In this document: one piece after another, positions 33,892-41,070 of the stretch
Position numbering within the stretch: the first letter of the stretch is position 1
Layout: each line of letters opens with the position of its first letter
Assembly (NCBI GenBank): GCA_040398465.1
Contig: JBBAUA010000009.1
Location: 1 to 64,000 of the forward strand
Origin: UBA7672 sp040398465
GTDB taxonomy: Bacteria > Pseudomonadota > Alphaproteobacteria > Caulobacterales > Hyphomonadaceae
Length of the DNA stretch: 64,000 nt
Direction of reading: 5' to 3'
Notes under the pieces: generated by a model
Told to the model about the DNA's origin: nothing
Database searches by the model: none
The model's input: only the letters and a program-made list of their open reading frames with translations
Program-made: the position numbers and the translations under genes

Positions 33892-34040
33892 GGTGTCTCC
33901 GGTTGGGGTTGTGAACGAGCTTTAGCGGAGAATGGGGCGGACGTCATTGTGCGTGGATTTACTGAGGGGGCTTTCCGGTATGTTTTTGTGGCGGGGTTGA
34001 AAAAACAGCCGGCGCACAGGGAAAACGTCTGTGAGCACGC

Positions 34041-34158
34041 CCTCGTCCTTCGAGACGGCCTTCGGCCTCCTCAGGATTAGGCCTCAACAAACGCCGGAAC
34101 CCTCGAAGTCCTCATCCTGACGAGCCGCGAAGCGGCGGCTCGAAGGACGAAGGAGGGC
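34041..34158. repeat. Two further REP-like palindromic elements
   Basis: Between lysC and ptsP, two imperfect palindromes occur: one at about 34041-34086 (CCTCGTCCTTCGAGACGGCC then CCTCAGGATTAGGC) and one at about 34118-34158 (CTCATCCTGACGAGCCGC / GCGGCGGCTCGAAGGACGA). They share words with the element at 28516-28566. They do not look like terminators because no U-tract follows. Confidence 0.5.
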
Positions 34159-34166
34159 TGCCTGCC

Positions 34167-35417
34167 CTACTCCGCGTCCAGCCCATACGCCGTGTGCAGC
34201 GCGCGTACGGCCAGTTCGGTGTAGCTGGCATCGATCAGGACGGAGATCTTGATCTCGGATGTCGAGATGACCTGGATGTTGATGCCCTTGGCGGACAGGG
34301 CCTGGAACATCGTCTTCGCGACGCCGGCGTGGGAGCGCATGCCGACGCCGATCACCGAGACCTTGGCGACGTTGCGGTCAACCGAGAGGTTCTCGAAGCC
34401 GACATTGCCGTTGAGGCTTTCGAGGACGGACTTGGCGTGGGCGGCGTCGCGGTCAGGGCACGTAAAGACGATGTTCTGGCGGCCTTCGGTCTTGGCCGAG
34501 GCCTGCACGATCATGTCGACGTTGACGCCCGCGTCTGCGAGCGCACCGAAGATGTTGGCGGCGACGCCAGGATGGTCTTCGACGCCGATGATGCTGAACT
34601 TGGCTTCGTCACGCGAATAGGCGACGCCGCTGACAACCTGCTTTTCCACGATCTGTTCCTCATCGCACACAAGCGTTCCGGTATTGGGTTTTGGCACGGC
34701 GCCCTCGAAGGAGGAGAGCACGCGCACGGGAACGCGATGGTTCATTGCAAGCTCGACCGAGCGCGTCTGCAGCACCTTGGCGCCGAGGGAGGCCAGCTCC
34801 AGCATTTCCTCGTAGGAAATCTTCTCAATGCGGCGGGCCTTCGGCGTGATGCGGGGGTCGGTGGTGTAGACGCCGTCGACGTCGGTGTAGATGTCGCAGA
34901 GCGAAGCCTTTAGGGCGGCGGCGACAGCGACGGCCGAGGTGTCCGAGCCGCCACGGCCGAGCGTCGAGACGCGGCCGTGATCGTCGACGCCCTGGAAGCC
35001 GGCGACGACGGCGATCTCGCCGCTATCGACCGAGCGGATGAATTCGGGATTGTCGCAACCGGTGATGCGGGCCTTGCCGTGGGCTTCGTCGGTTTTCAGT
35101 TTCAGTTGCCAGCCGAGCCAGGAGCGGGCCTTGAGGCCTTTCTTGCGCAGGGCCAAGGCAAGAAGGCCCGCGGTGACCTGTTCGCCCGAGGCGACGACGA
35201 CATCGTATTCATCGTCGAAGTCGGTTCCGTGCAGATCGGGTCCGGCAGCGCCGCGGGACCATTCGACCAGCTGGTTGGTCGTGCCCGACATGGCGGACAC
35301 GACCACGGCGATCGCGCGGGTTTCGGCGCGGCGCGCGGCGACGATGTCCGCCACGTGCGCGATGCGCTCGAGATTGGCGACCGAGGTTCCGCCGAATTTC
35401 AGCACCAGGCGATTCAT
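34167..35417 (-). CDS. lysC: Aspartate kinase
   Basis: A 416-residue aspartokinase, first enzyme of the Lys/Thr/Met branch. The kinase domain begins MNRLVLKFGGTSVANLERI; the substrate segment GRGGSDTSAVAVAAALKA and TDVDGVYTTDPRI are also present. Two C-terminal ACT modules (ISIIGVEDHPGVAANIFGALADAGVNVDMI type and KVSVIGVGMRSHAGVAKTMF) carry the usual feedback sites. The length matches single-function LysC. It is divergent from ubiG with 236 bp between them and precedes ptsP. Confidence 0.95.
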   Translation of the reverse strand: MNRLVLKFGGTSVANLERIAHVADIVAARRAETRAIAVVVSAMSGTTNQLVEWSRGAAGPDLHGTDFDDEYDVVVASGEQVTAGLLALALRKKGLKARSWLGWQLKLKTDEAHGKARITGCDNPEFIRSVDSGEIAVVAGFQGVDDHGRVSTLGRGGSDTSAVAVAAALKASLCDIYTDVDGVYTTDPRITPKARRIEKISYEEMLELASLGAKVLQTRSVELAMNHRVPVRVLSSFEGAVPKPNTGTLVCDEEQIVEKQVVSGVAYSRDEAKFSIIGVEDHPGVAANIFGALADAGVNVDMIVQASAKTEGRQNIVFTCPDRDAAHAKSVLESLNGNVGFENLSVDRNVAKVSVIGVGMRSHAGVAKTMFQALSAKGINIQVISTSEIKISVLIDASYTELAVRALHTAYGLDAE

Positions 35418-35653
35418 GACCGGCTACGTCCCTTGCCCTTCCCCCGGGCGGGGGCGGATGACGGCAGGGTGTCTAAGGGCACACGCGGCGGAGGGCAATG
35501 CGCAGATTGCCATAGGCCCGTTTGCGGAAGAAATCTCCCCTGCCCGGGAGCCTTGTCCCTAACCGGCGCACTGCCTTGCCTCACGGTGAATTTTGCCTGG
35601 CCTGGCCGCCAGGGGACGTTGCGGGCGCGGCTTCGCGGGTCCAGATAGCAGTC

Positions 35654-36430
35654 ATGGGCAAGACACTCACACGCGACGAGAGCATTCCGGAATCGCCAAG
35701 CGTCGATCCGGCGGAGATCGAGAAGTTCCGCGCGATGGCGGCCGACTGGTGGTCGCCGACGGGCAAGTTCGCGCCGCTGCACAAGTTCAACCCGGTGCGG
35801 CTGACGTACATTCGCGAGATGGCGGCGAAGCATTTCGGGCTGGACGCCGATGCGAAGCGGCCGCTGGCGGGCTTGCGCCTGCTGGACGCGGGATGCGGCG
35901 GCGGGCTGGTGACCGAACCTATGGCGCGTCTGGGCGCGCACGCTGTGGGGATCGATGCCGGCGACAAGAACATCAAGGCGGCGATGGTGCATGCGGACGC
36001 TGTGCATGTGGACGTGGACTATCGCGTTGGAACGGTAGAGGGGCTGGTCGCCGCAGGAGAGCCGAAGTTCGACATCGTGCTGTCGCTGGAAGTGGTGGAG
36101 CACGTGCAGGACCCGGCGCGGTTCCTGGCCGACTGCGCGGCGTTGCTGGCGCCCGGGGGCATGATGGTGATGGCGACACTGAACCGGACGGCGAAGGCGT
36201 TTGCGCTGGCCGTGGTGGGGGCGGAGCATGTGTTGCGCTGGCTGCCGGTGGGGACGCATGACTGGAACAAGTTCGTGACGCCGGAAGAGGCGCGCGCGGC
36301 GCTGACCGGTGCGGGGCTCGAGATGCTGGAGACGGTGGGCGTCTCGTTCTCGCCGCTGACCGGCAAGTGGAGCCTGACGCGCGATACGGGCGTCAACTAC
36401 ATGGTGACGGCGACGCGCCCGAAGGTCTGA
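35654..36430 (+). CDS. ubiG: Ubiquinone biosynthesis O-methyltransferase UbiG
   Basis: 258 residues from ATG 35654, the start that gives the family N-terminus. It carries out both O-methylations of ubiquinone synthesis using SAM. Features: FRAMAADWWSPTGKFAPLHKFNPVRLTYI (UbiG signature), the SAM motif RLLDAGCGGGLVTEPMARLGA (about 76-96), FDIVLSLEVVEHVQDP and HDWNKFVTPEE. The stop overlaps the mnmC ATG (TGATG), so translation is coupled. The upstream open frame (35522) is not supported. Confidence 0.95.
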   Translation: MGKTLTRDESIPESPSVDPAEIEKFRAMAADWWSPTGKFAPLHKFNPVRLTYIREMAAKHFGLDADAKRPLAGLRLLDAGCGGGLVTEPMARLGAHAVGIDAGDKNIKAAMVHADAVHVDVDYRVGTVEGLVAAGEPKFDIVLSLEVVEHVQDPARFLADCAALLAPGGMMVMATLNRTAKAFALAVVGAEHVLRWLPVGTHDWNKFVTPEEARAALTGAGLEMLETVGVSFSPLTGKWSLTRDTGVNYMVTATRPKV

Positions 36431-38196
36431 TGCCGCGCCTGCCGCCCCTGCCCGATCTGGAATTCACTCCCCTTGAAATTCATGGGGCTCTGCCGTTCGC
36501 GCGCGGGCATGGCGATGTGTATTTCTCGGGTGAGGGGCTCGATGAAAAGCGCGTGGTGTTTCTGGGCGGGTGCGGGCTGCCTGAGGCGTGGGTTGGGCGG
36601 GAGCAATTCGTTGTCGGCGAGCTGGGGTTCGGGACGGGGCTGAACCTGCTGGCGCTGTGGGAGCTCTGGCGCGCGCATCGGCCGAGCACGACGGCGCGGC
36701 TGGATGTGATCTCGTTCGAGGGGCTGCTGATGCCGCGTGAAGCAGCGGCGCGCGTGCATGCGGCATGGCCGGAACTGGCGGAGCTGTCGGCGGTGTTGCG
36801 GGACAAGTGGCCGGAGCGGGCGCGTGGCGTGCAGCGCATCGTGCTGGGCGATGGCGTTACGATGACGCTGTATGTCGATGAGATCGCGGCGGCTGTCGCA
36901 GAGGCGCGGGCGCAATGCGATGCGTGGTTTCTCGATGGCTTCGCGCCGGCGAAGAACCCGGAGATGTGGTCGGCGGAGGTGCTGAGGCATGTTGCACGCA
37001 TGTCTGCGCCGGGCGCACGGGCGGCGACCTACACGGTGGCAGGGGATGTGCGGCGGAACCTGCAGGCCGTGGGCTTCGAGGTCGCCAAGGCTGCGGGGCA
37101 TGGGCGGAAGAAGGAGCGGCTTGAGGCGCGGCTGGTTGCGGCGGGTGCTCCGCGTGCGGCGGGGCCAAAGCGCGTGGCGATCATCGGCGGCGGAATTGCG
37201 GGAGCGTGCGCGGCGCGGGCGTTTGTCCGGCGCGGATGTGCGGTGACCGTGTACGAGCAGGGCGAGCAGTTGGGTTCTGGCGCGAGCGGCAATCCGATTG
37301 CGCTGGTGATGCCGCGGCTGGATGCAGCCGATGGGCCGGCGGCGCGGGCGCTGCTGGAGGCGTGGCTTTATGCGCGGCGGCTCTATTCCGAGCTGGGCGC
37401 CGATGCCGTGCAGGTGCTGGAAGCGGTGCACTTCCCCCGTGGCGAGCGGGAGGTGGCGCGGTTTGCGAAGCTGATGGCGGATCCGCCGCTGGACGACACG
37501 CTGCTGCAAGCGGAGGGCGCGGGGCTTCGGCATGTCGGCGCTGTGGCGGTGAAGCCTGGGGTTGCGCTATTGCAGCTGATGGCCGGCGCGGTGGTCAGGT
37601 TTGGCGCGCGTGTCGCATCGCTGGCGGAAGTCGATGCGGACCTGATTGTTGTGTGTGCGGGATTGGGTGTCTCGGAAATTGCTGGCGCGGACTCGCCAGC
37701 AATTGAGGGGCGGTTGGGTCAGGTGGATTGGCTTGCGGCGGATGGCGCGGCGAGGGCTGTTGCGGATGGCGGGTACGCCGTGGAGGCGTTCGGGCAGATC
37801 TTGTTCGGCGCGACATTTGATGCGGCGGATGGTGAGCCGCGGGTGAGTGAGGCGGCGAGCGCACACAATCTCGAGGTGCTGGCGCGGTTGCGGCCCGATG
37901 CGAGCGCCGGCGCTACGGAAGCGCGCGCGAGCATTCGCGCGACGACGCAGGATCGGCTGCCGTTTGCGGGGGCGGCGCCAGGCAAGGAAAAGGCGCCGGA
38001 CGGCACTCCGGCGCCTTCAGAGCGTCACCGCCTTATCGGCGGCCTCGGCTCACGTGGCTTTCTTTGGGGGCCACTGCTTGCCGAGAAAGTCGCATCAGAG
38101 ACGTTCGGTGAGCCTTGGCCGGTGGAGGCCAGCGTCGCCGAATGCCTTGACCCCGGTCGATTCCGAGCCCGCGCGATGCGGCGCGGGAAACTGTAG
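36430..38196 (+). CDS. mnmC: Bifunctional tRNA mnm5s2U34 biosynthesis protein MnmC
   Basis: 588 residues from ATG 36430. The N-terminal methyltransferase domain has VVGELGFGTGLNLLALWELW (SAM site, about 65-84) and AWFLDGFAPAKNPEMWS. The C-terminal oxidase domain begins with the FAD motif RVAIIGGGIAGACAARAFVRRG (about 245-266) and ends in LIGGLGSRGFLWGPLLAE. The two domains convert cmnm5U to nm5U and then mnm5U in the tRNA wobble position. A short Lys/Pro-rich insertion (about 521-535, PGKEKAPDG) is encoded by a perfect hairpin that works as a terminator on the opposite strand. The gene is convergent with the psp array; the stops are 1 bp apart. Confidence 0.93.
   Translation: MPRLPPLPDLEFTPLEIHGALPFARGHGDVYFSGEGLDEKRVVFLGGCGLPEAWVGREQFVVGELGFGTGLNLLALWELWRAHRPSTTARLDVISFEGLLMPREAAARVHAAWPELAELSAVLRDKWPERARGVQRIVLGDGVTMTLYVDEIAAAVAEARAQCDAWFLDGFAPAKNPEMWSAEVLRHVARMSAPGARAATYTVAGDVRRNLQAVGFEVAKAAGHGRKKERLEARLVAAGAPRAAGPKRVAIIGGGIAGACAARAFVRRGCAVTVYEQGEQLGSGASGNPIALVMPRLDAADGPAARALLEAWLYARRLYSELGADAVQVLEAVHFPRGEREVARFAKLMADPPLDDTLLQAEGAGLRHVGAVAVKPGVALLQLMAGAVVRFGARVASLAEVDADLIVVCAGLGVSEIAGADSPAIEGRLGQVDWLAADGAARAVADGGYAVEAFGQILFGATFDAADGEPRVSEAASAHNLEVLARLRPDASAGATEARASIRATTQDRLPFAGAAPGKEKAPDGTPAPSERHRLIGGLGSRGFLWGPLLAEKVASETFGEPWPVEASVAECLDPGRFRARAMRRGKL
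37982..38017 (-). terminator. Terminator for the psp operon, inside mnmC
   Basis: AAGGCGCCGGA (37990-38000) pairs perfectly with TCCGGCGCCTT (38007-38017), an 11-bp stem with a 6-base loop. Read on the minus strand the stem is followed by TTCCTTGCC, giving the run TTTTCCTT, so it can stop the psp array transcript 180 bp after its last gene. On the plus strand it is coding sequence with no U-tract. Confidence 0.65.
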
Positions 38197-38197
38197 T

Positions 38198-38494
38198 TCA
38201 AGCGCCCGCGCGCGGGCCGGCCTCCTCGCGTCGCAGGCGGTTGATCTCGTGCGCCAGGCGACGATCGTCATCGGTGACGAGCTTTTCGAGAACACGGACG
38301 CGGTCCTTGAGACGGGCGACATCCTTGTGAAGGTCGGAGACAATGCCGCCGAGCTGGGCAGCCTCGCCTTCGGACTCGCGGCGGCCGGCGCGGATCTTGT
38401 CGCGCTCCAGCTTGATGCCCTGCTGGACGATGCCGGCGACGGAGCCGATCAGCAATATCGCTATGATGAATTCAAAGAGATCGAGATCGAACAT
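38198..38494 (-). CDS. Psp array member 8: single-pass protein with PspC-tail-like helix
   Basis: 98 residues: an N-terminal membrane helix (LFEFIIAILLIGSVAGIV, about 6-23), a charged coiled coil (IKLERDKIRAGRRESEGE, then KDVARLKDRV), and the array motif LEKLVTDDDRRLAHEINRLRR at about 69-89. It is the last and one of the best conserved copies. The spacing to member 7 is 2 bp. The only terminator downstream is inside mnmC. Predicted to sit in the inner membrane with the coiled coil in the cytoplasm; function inferred only from the operon. Confidence 0.75.
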   Translation of the reverse strand: MFDLDLFEFIIAILLIGSVAGIVQQGIKLERDKIRAGRRESEGEAAQLGGIVSDLHKDVARLKDRVRVLEKLVTDDDRRLAHEINRLRREEAGPRAGA

Positions 38495-38496
38495 CC

Positions 38497-38760
38497 CTAG
38501 ACCCTCCGGTCATCGCGGAGGCGATCGATCTCGCCGGCAAGCTTCCTGTCGCCGTCGGTGGCGAGCCGTTCGAGCACGGCGACGCGATCCTTCAGACGCT
38601 GGAGTTCGCTCATCATCTCAGCTTCGGAGGCAGACGAGGCGCGATTGGCCTGCGCCATGTCGAGCTTCATTTTCTGCGACTTCAGGTATGCGCTGCTGAT
38701 GATGGCGACGAGGCCACACGTAATGCCTAGGAGTGGAATCAGAACGCCTGCATTGTCCAT
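38497..38760 (-). CDS. Psp array member 7: single-pass protein with PspC-tail-like helix
   Basis: 87 residues: membrane helix VLIPLLGITCGLVAIISSAYL (about 6-26), then a coiled-coil stretch (KMKLDMAQANRASSASEAEM) and the array motif VLERLATDGDRKLAGEIDRL (about 63-82). A single Gly replaces the usual Asp in the TDDD core. It is 3 bp downstream of member 6 and 2 bp upstream of member 8. Confidence 0.75.
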   Translation of the reverse strand: MDNAGVLIPLLGITCGLVAIISSAYLKSQKMKLDMAQANRASSASEAEMMSELQRLKDRVAVLERLATDGDRKLAGEIDRLRDDRRV

Positions 38761-38763
38761 CTT

Positions 38764-38850
38764 CTAGACCCTCTGTTCCGAGCGAAGTCGCTCGATGTCG
38801 CCAGCGAGCCGGCCACCAAATCTTGCCTGAAACACAACCGGTCTGTTCAT
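38764..38850 (-). CDS. Psp array member 6: 28-aa truncated copy without membrane segment
   Basis: From ATG 38848-38850, overlapping the previous stop as TGATG, the frame encodes MNRPVVFQARFGGRLAGDIE then RLRSEQRV. Only the end of the array helix is left (RLAGDIERLRS). Start and stop context are still tight, so it may be translated by coupling. It is either a decayed copy or a real microprotein. Confidence 0.45.
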   Translation of the reverse strand: MNRPVVFQARFGGRLAGDIERLRSEQRV

Positions 38851-39128
38851 CATACCGGCGTCCGTCCACCCTGAAGGCTCGCAATCTCGTGCGAAAGGCG
38901 GCGCTCGTCATCCGTCGCAAGGCGTTCAAGCACTTCGACGCGCTGGCGAAGCTTGGCCATCTCGGTGGTGTTGGCGGCCACGATCTGTTCGAGGCGGGCC
39001 GCGTCGCCCACACCCGCCTTCAGCGCCAGCCTTTTCTCCTCATGGGCAAGCCCCATGCGGATGATCTGCACGGATGCCGCCATGATCACGGCGATGCCCA
39101 CGACAATCGATATGACGATCGTTTCCAT
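38850..39128 (-). CDS. Psp array member 5: single-pass protein with PspC-tail-like helix
   Basis: 92 residues from ATG 39126-39128 (a GTG one codon earlier is possible). Membrane helix TIVISIVVGIAVIMAASVQII (about 3-23), coiled coil (GLAHEEKRLALKAGVGDAARL), and the array motif VLERLATDDERRLSHEIASL (about 68-87). Its start overlaps the stop of member 4 (TGATG), implying coupled translation. Confidence 0.75.
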   Translation of the reverse strand: METIVISIVVGIAVIMAASVQIIRMGLAHEEKRLALKAGVGDAARLEQIVAANTTEMAKLRQRVEVLERLATDDERRLSHEIASLQGGRTPV

Positions 39129-39535
39129 CACTTGCCCCCCTCTGGCCGGTCACGGAGCTTCTCGATCTCCGCAGCGAGGCGGGATTCCCGCGCTTCCTTG
39201 TCGAAATCGAGGATCAACCGCTCGAGCACCGCGATACGCTCCTGCATCGAACCGATGGTCGTCTCCATTTCGGCAACCTGCGCCTTCAGCTGCTCGACCT
39301 CGTTGTGATTGGGTCCGGCCTGGTGGCCGTGCATGCCCCAGTCCGAGTTGAGGCCCCACTGCTTCATGCTTTCGGCGTCGAGCCCCCAGAATTTCGGATC
39401 CTTGAGATGGCTCCAGTCGCCCTGTCCCGCGCGGCGGGCCGCCCAGCGGGCGCGCCAGGCGGCGCGTTTGGCCTGACGCTCGAAGCGCCAGGCGTCGCGG
39501 CTCTTGTTCTGTCCACCGCATTCATGGTCATGCAT
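39128..39535 (-). CDS. Psp array member 4: soluble, Trp/Arg-rich coiled-coil protein
   Basis: 135 residues with no membrane segment. The N-terminus is His/Cys containing (MHDHECGG), then a strongly basic Trp-rich stretch (AWRFERQAKRAAWRARWAA), then SHLKDPKFWGLDAESMKQWG. The C-terminal half is a coiled coil (EVEQLKAQVAEMETTIGSMQ) with an altered array motif: VLERLILDFDKEARESRLA then AEIEKLRD, where extra residues separate the two halves. It may act at the membrane surface through the basic Trp stretch. It is followed in 1-bp overlap by member 5. Confidence 0.65.
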   Translation of the reverse strand: MHDHECGGQNKSRDAWRFERQAKRAAWRARWAARRAGQGDWSHLKDPKFWGLDAESMKQWGLNSDWGMHGHQAGPNHNEVEQLKAQVAEMETTIGSMQERIAVLERLILDFDKEARESRLAAEIEKLRDRPEGGK

Positions 39536-39560
39536 GTGCTGATCCCCTGTCGCATAATAA

Positions 39561-39830
39561 CTAGGTGGCGTTCACCTGCTCGGTCCGCAACTGGGCGATG
39601 TCGCGCGCCAGCTTGCGGTCGTCGTCGGTAACGAGGCGCTCGACCACCTCAAGGCGGGCGCGCAGGCGCGCAATCTCGGCGGCTGTTGCTGCGTTGATCT
39701 GCTCCTGCCCTTCGACAGCGCCCTTGGCCTGCGCCTTGATCTTCTCTTCCTTGATCGAGACGAAGCCGATGACCGCAACGATGATGACCAGTCCGCCGAT
39801 AATGAATGCGATGTCCGGAATGTTTTCCAC
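39561..39830 (-). CDS. Psp array member 3: single-pass protein with PspC-tail-like helix
   Basis: 89 residues from a GTG at 39828-39830 with AAGGAG upstream. Membrane helix IAFIIGGLVIIVAVIGFVSI (about 7-26), coiled coil (KIKAQAKGAVEGQEQINAA), and the array motif VVERLVTDDDRKLARDIAQL (about 64-83). This copy agrees closely with members 1 and 8. It is 18 bp downstream of member 2. Confidence 0.75.
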   Translation of the reverse strand: MENIPDIAFIIGGLVIIVAVIGFVSIKEEKIKAQAKGAVEGQEQINAATAAEIARLRARLEVVERLVTDDDRKLARDIAQLRTEQVNAT

Positions 39831-39848
39831 GGCTTGCTCCTTGGACCC

Positions 39849-40022
39849 CTAACGCAGTTTTTCGATTTCGGCGGCGAGGCGCGCCTCGTCCTCGGTACGC
39901 AGGCGGCCGAGCGGTGCGGGGCGTGGCGGATCTACATCCAGGAAGCGCAGCGGCTTCCGGTCCGCGTGCTTGTGGTCACCCGACGTTGCTGGGGCGGGGG
40001 CCGGCGTGGCGTCTTTCTGCAT
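39849..40022 (-). CDS. Psp array member 2: short soluble copy
   Basis: 57 residues from ATG 40020-40022; a second ATG two codons upstream is closer than ideal to the AAGGGAG ribosome site. No membrane segment. The sequence has a Pro/Ala start (DATPAPAPATSGDHKHADRK), then LRFLDVDPPRPAPLGRL and only the second half of the array motif (RTEDEARLAAEIEKLR) at the end. The closing AAEIEKLR is identical to that of member 4, suggesting these two share a soluble branch of the family. Confidence 0.6.
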   Translation of the reverse strand: MQKDATPAPAPATSGDHKHADRKPLRFLDVDPPRPAPLGRLRTEDEARLAAEIEKLR

Positions 40023-40053
40023 GAACATACTCCCTTGCCTGCCGTGGTTGAGA

Positions 40054-40314
40054 TCAGACCGGAGGACGGCCGCGGTCGCGGAGATTGTCGATCTCGCGCG
40101 AGAGGCGACGGTCGTCGTCAGTGACGAGACGTTCGAGGACGGCGACGCGATCGGTCAGCCTGTCGATCTGATGCTGCATCTGGCCGACTATGGCCTGGTC
40201 TTCGCGCGAGCCGCCGGACGCCATTTCGGCGCGCTTGTTCTTGCCGTTCTGGACAAGCCAGACGATGGCGACCACCATCACGAAGGGAGCGGCGACTGCA
40301 ATCACGCCTTCCAT
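40054..40314 (-). CDS. Psp array member 1: single-pass protein with PspC-tail-like helix
   Basis: 86 residues: membrane helix VIAVAAPFVMVVAIVWLVQ (about 4-22), a basic connector (NGKNKRAEMASGG), a coiled coil (QAIVGQMQHQIDRLTDRV) and the array motif VLERLVTDDDRRLSREIDNL (about 58-77). It directly abuts the gene before it (stop and start are adjacent) and leads the array. The layout of TM plus coiled coil also resembles PspB, but the tail resembles PspC. Confidence 0.75.
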   Translation of the reverse strand: MEGVIAVAAPFVMVVAIVWLVQNGKNKRAEMASGGSREDQAIVGQMQHQIDRLTDRVAVLERLVTDDDRRLSREIDNLRDRGRPPV

Positions 40315-40572
40315 CTACAACCCCGTTCCTGTGAGCGTCAGCGACGGACGCCAGTTGATGCCGAAGTCGCAATCGGGCGGGCAGCCCCGCGAGGCGACGT
40401 CGAAGGTGAGACCACGTTCGCCGCCGCCGAAAACCAGCGTCATTTCACCGGCGTCGAGATGGACGGCGCCCGACCGTGTAGCGATAGCAAGGGCGACAAA
40501 TCCCGTCACGAGCAGGGCTGCGGCGCAGACCAGTCTGACGTGGAGCGGGGTGATCCGAAAATCGCGAGCCAT
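40315..40572 (-). CDS. Psp-operon protein of unknown function, 85 aa
   Basis: From ATG 40570-40572: a basic start (MARDFRITPLHVRL), one membrane helix (VCAAALLVTGFVALAIA, about 15-31), then a beta-rich external part (HLDAGEMTLVFGGGERGLTF) with a Cys pair in RGCPPDCDFG. I recognise no family. A periplasmic disulfide is plausible. It lies 96 bp after pspC, across a hairpin (40618-40659), and touches array member 1. Confidence 0.65.
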   Translation of the reverse strand: MARDFRITPLHVRLVCAAALLVTGFVALAIATRSGAVHLDAGEMTLVFGGGERGLTFDVASRGCPPDCDFGINWRPSLTLTGTGL

Positions 40573-40617
40573 GGTGTCCCTCTGTTGTGTACGGGGCTCT
40601 GTCTTGGTTCGTCTTTC

Positions 40618-40659
40618 GGCGCGGCGGCCTGCCTGGGAGGATCTGTGAGCCGCCACGCC
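40618..40659 (-). other. Stem-loop between pspC and the array genes
   Basis: GGCGCGGCGGC (40618-40628) pairs with GCCGCCACGCC (40649-40659) with one mismatch and a 20-base loop. It occupies the only sizeable gap (96 bp) between pspC and the rest of the operon. No U-tract follows on the minus strand, so an RNA-processing or attenuation role is possible rather than full termination. Confidence 0.4.
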
Positions 40660-40668
40660 GTGGGAATT

Positions 40669-41070
40669 CTATCTGCCTTCGAGGTCGCGGAATTCGCGCT
40701 TGAGTTTCCATTCCTCGGAGGTCACGGCGCGCTCCATCCGGGCGAGGCGATCATCCATGTCCTTGAACTTGTAGCGTATGTTCGAGAAGGTCTCGCGGGG
40801 ACGGTCGGAGACCGAGGTCCAGAAGCGTTCCTCGTCGGGCGAGAGATTGCGGGGCCGGTAGGGCTGCACGGGCGTGATCGCCCAGACAACCACATAGACC
40901 GGGATGATGAAGCCGACGCCAGTGAAGAGAAGGATTGCGGCGCCGATGCGCGTGATCGTCGGGTCCCAGCCCATCCGGTCGGCAATGCCGCCGCAGACGC
41001 CGGCGATGATCTTGTCACGGGAGCGGTAGATCCGCTTCGGGTTCGGAGAGGAGGTGAAATCGTCACGCAT
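40669..41070 (-). CDS. pspC: Phage shock protein C
   Basis: 133 residues with the PspC domain: KRIYRSRDKIIAGVCGGIADRMGWDP (about 12-37), then membrane helix TRIGAAILLFTGVGFIIPVYVVVWAI. The C-terminal cytoplasmic part ends in RLARMERAVTSEEWKLKREF then RDLEGR, the characteristic PspC tail (in Escherichia coli, from memory, MERYVTSDTFTLRSRFRQL). In Escherichia coli PspB and PspC sense envelope stress and control PspA. The start overlaps the pspB stop (TGATG). Confidence 0.92.
   Translation of the reverse strand: MRDDFTSSPNPKRIYRSRDKIIAGVCGGIADRMGWDPTITRIGAAILLFTGVGFIIPVYVVVWAITPVQPYRPRNLSPDEERFWTSVSDRPRETFSNIRYKFKDMDDRLARMERAVTSEEWKLKREFRDLEGR

Noticed and set aside
36397..37533. A 378-codon frame antisense to mnmC
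   Set aside because: Arg/Pro/His-rich shadow of the MnmC coding sequence with no supporting features.
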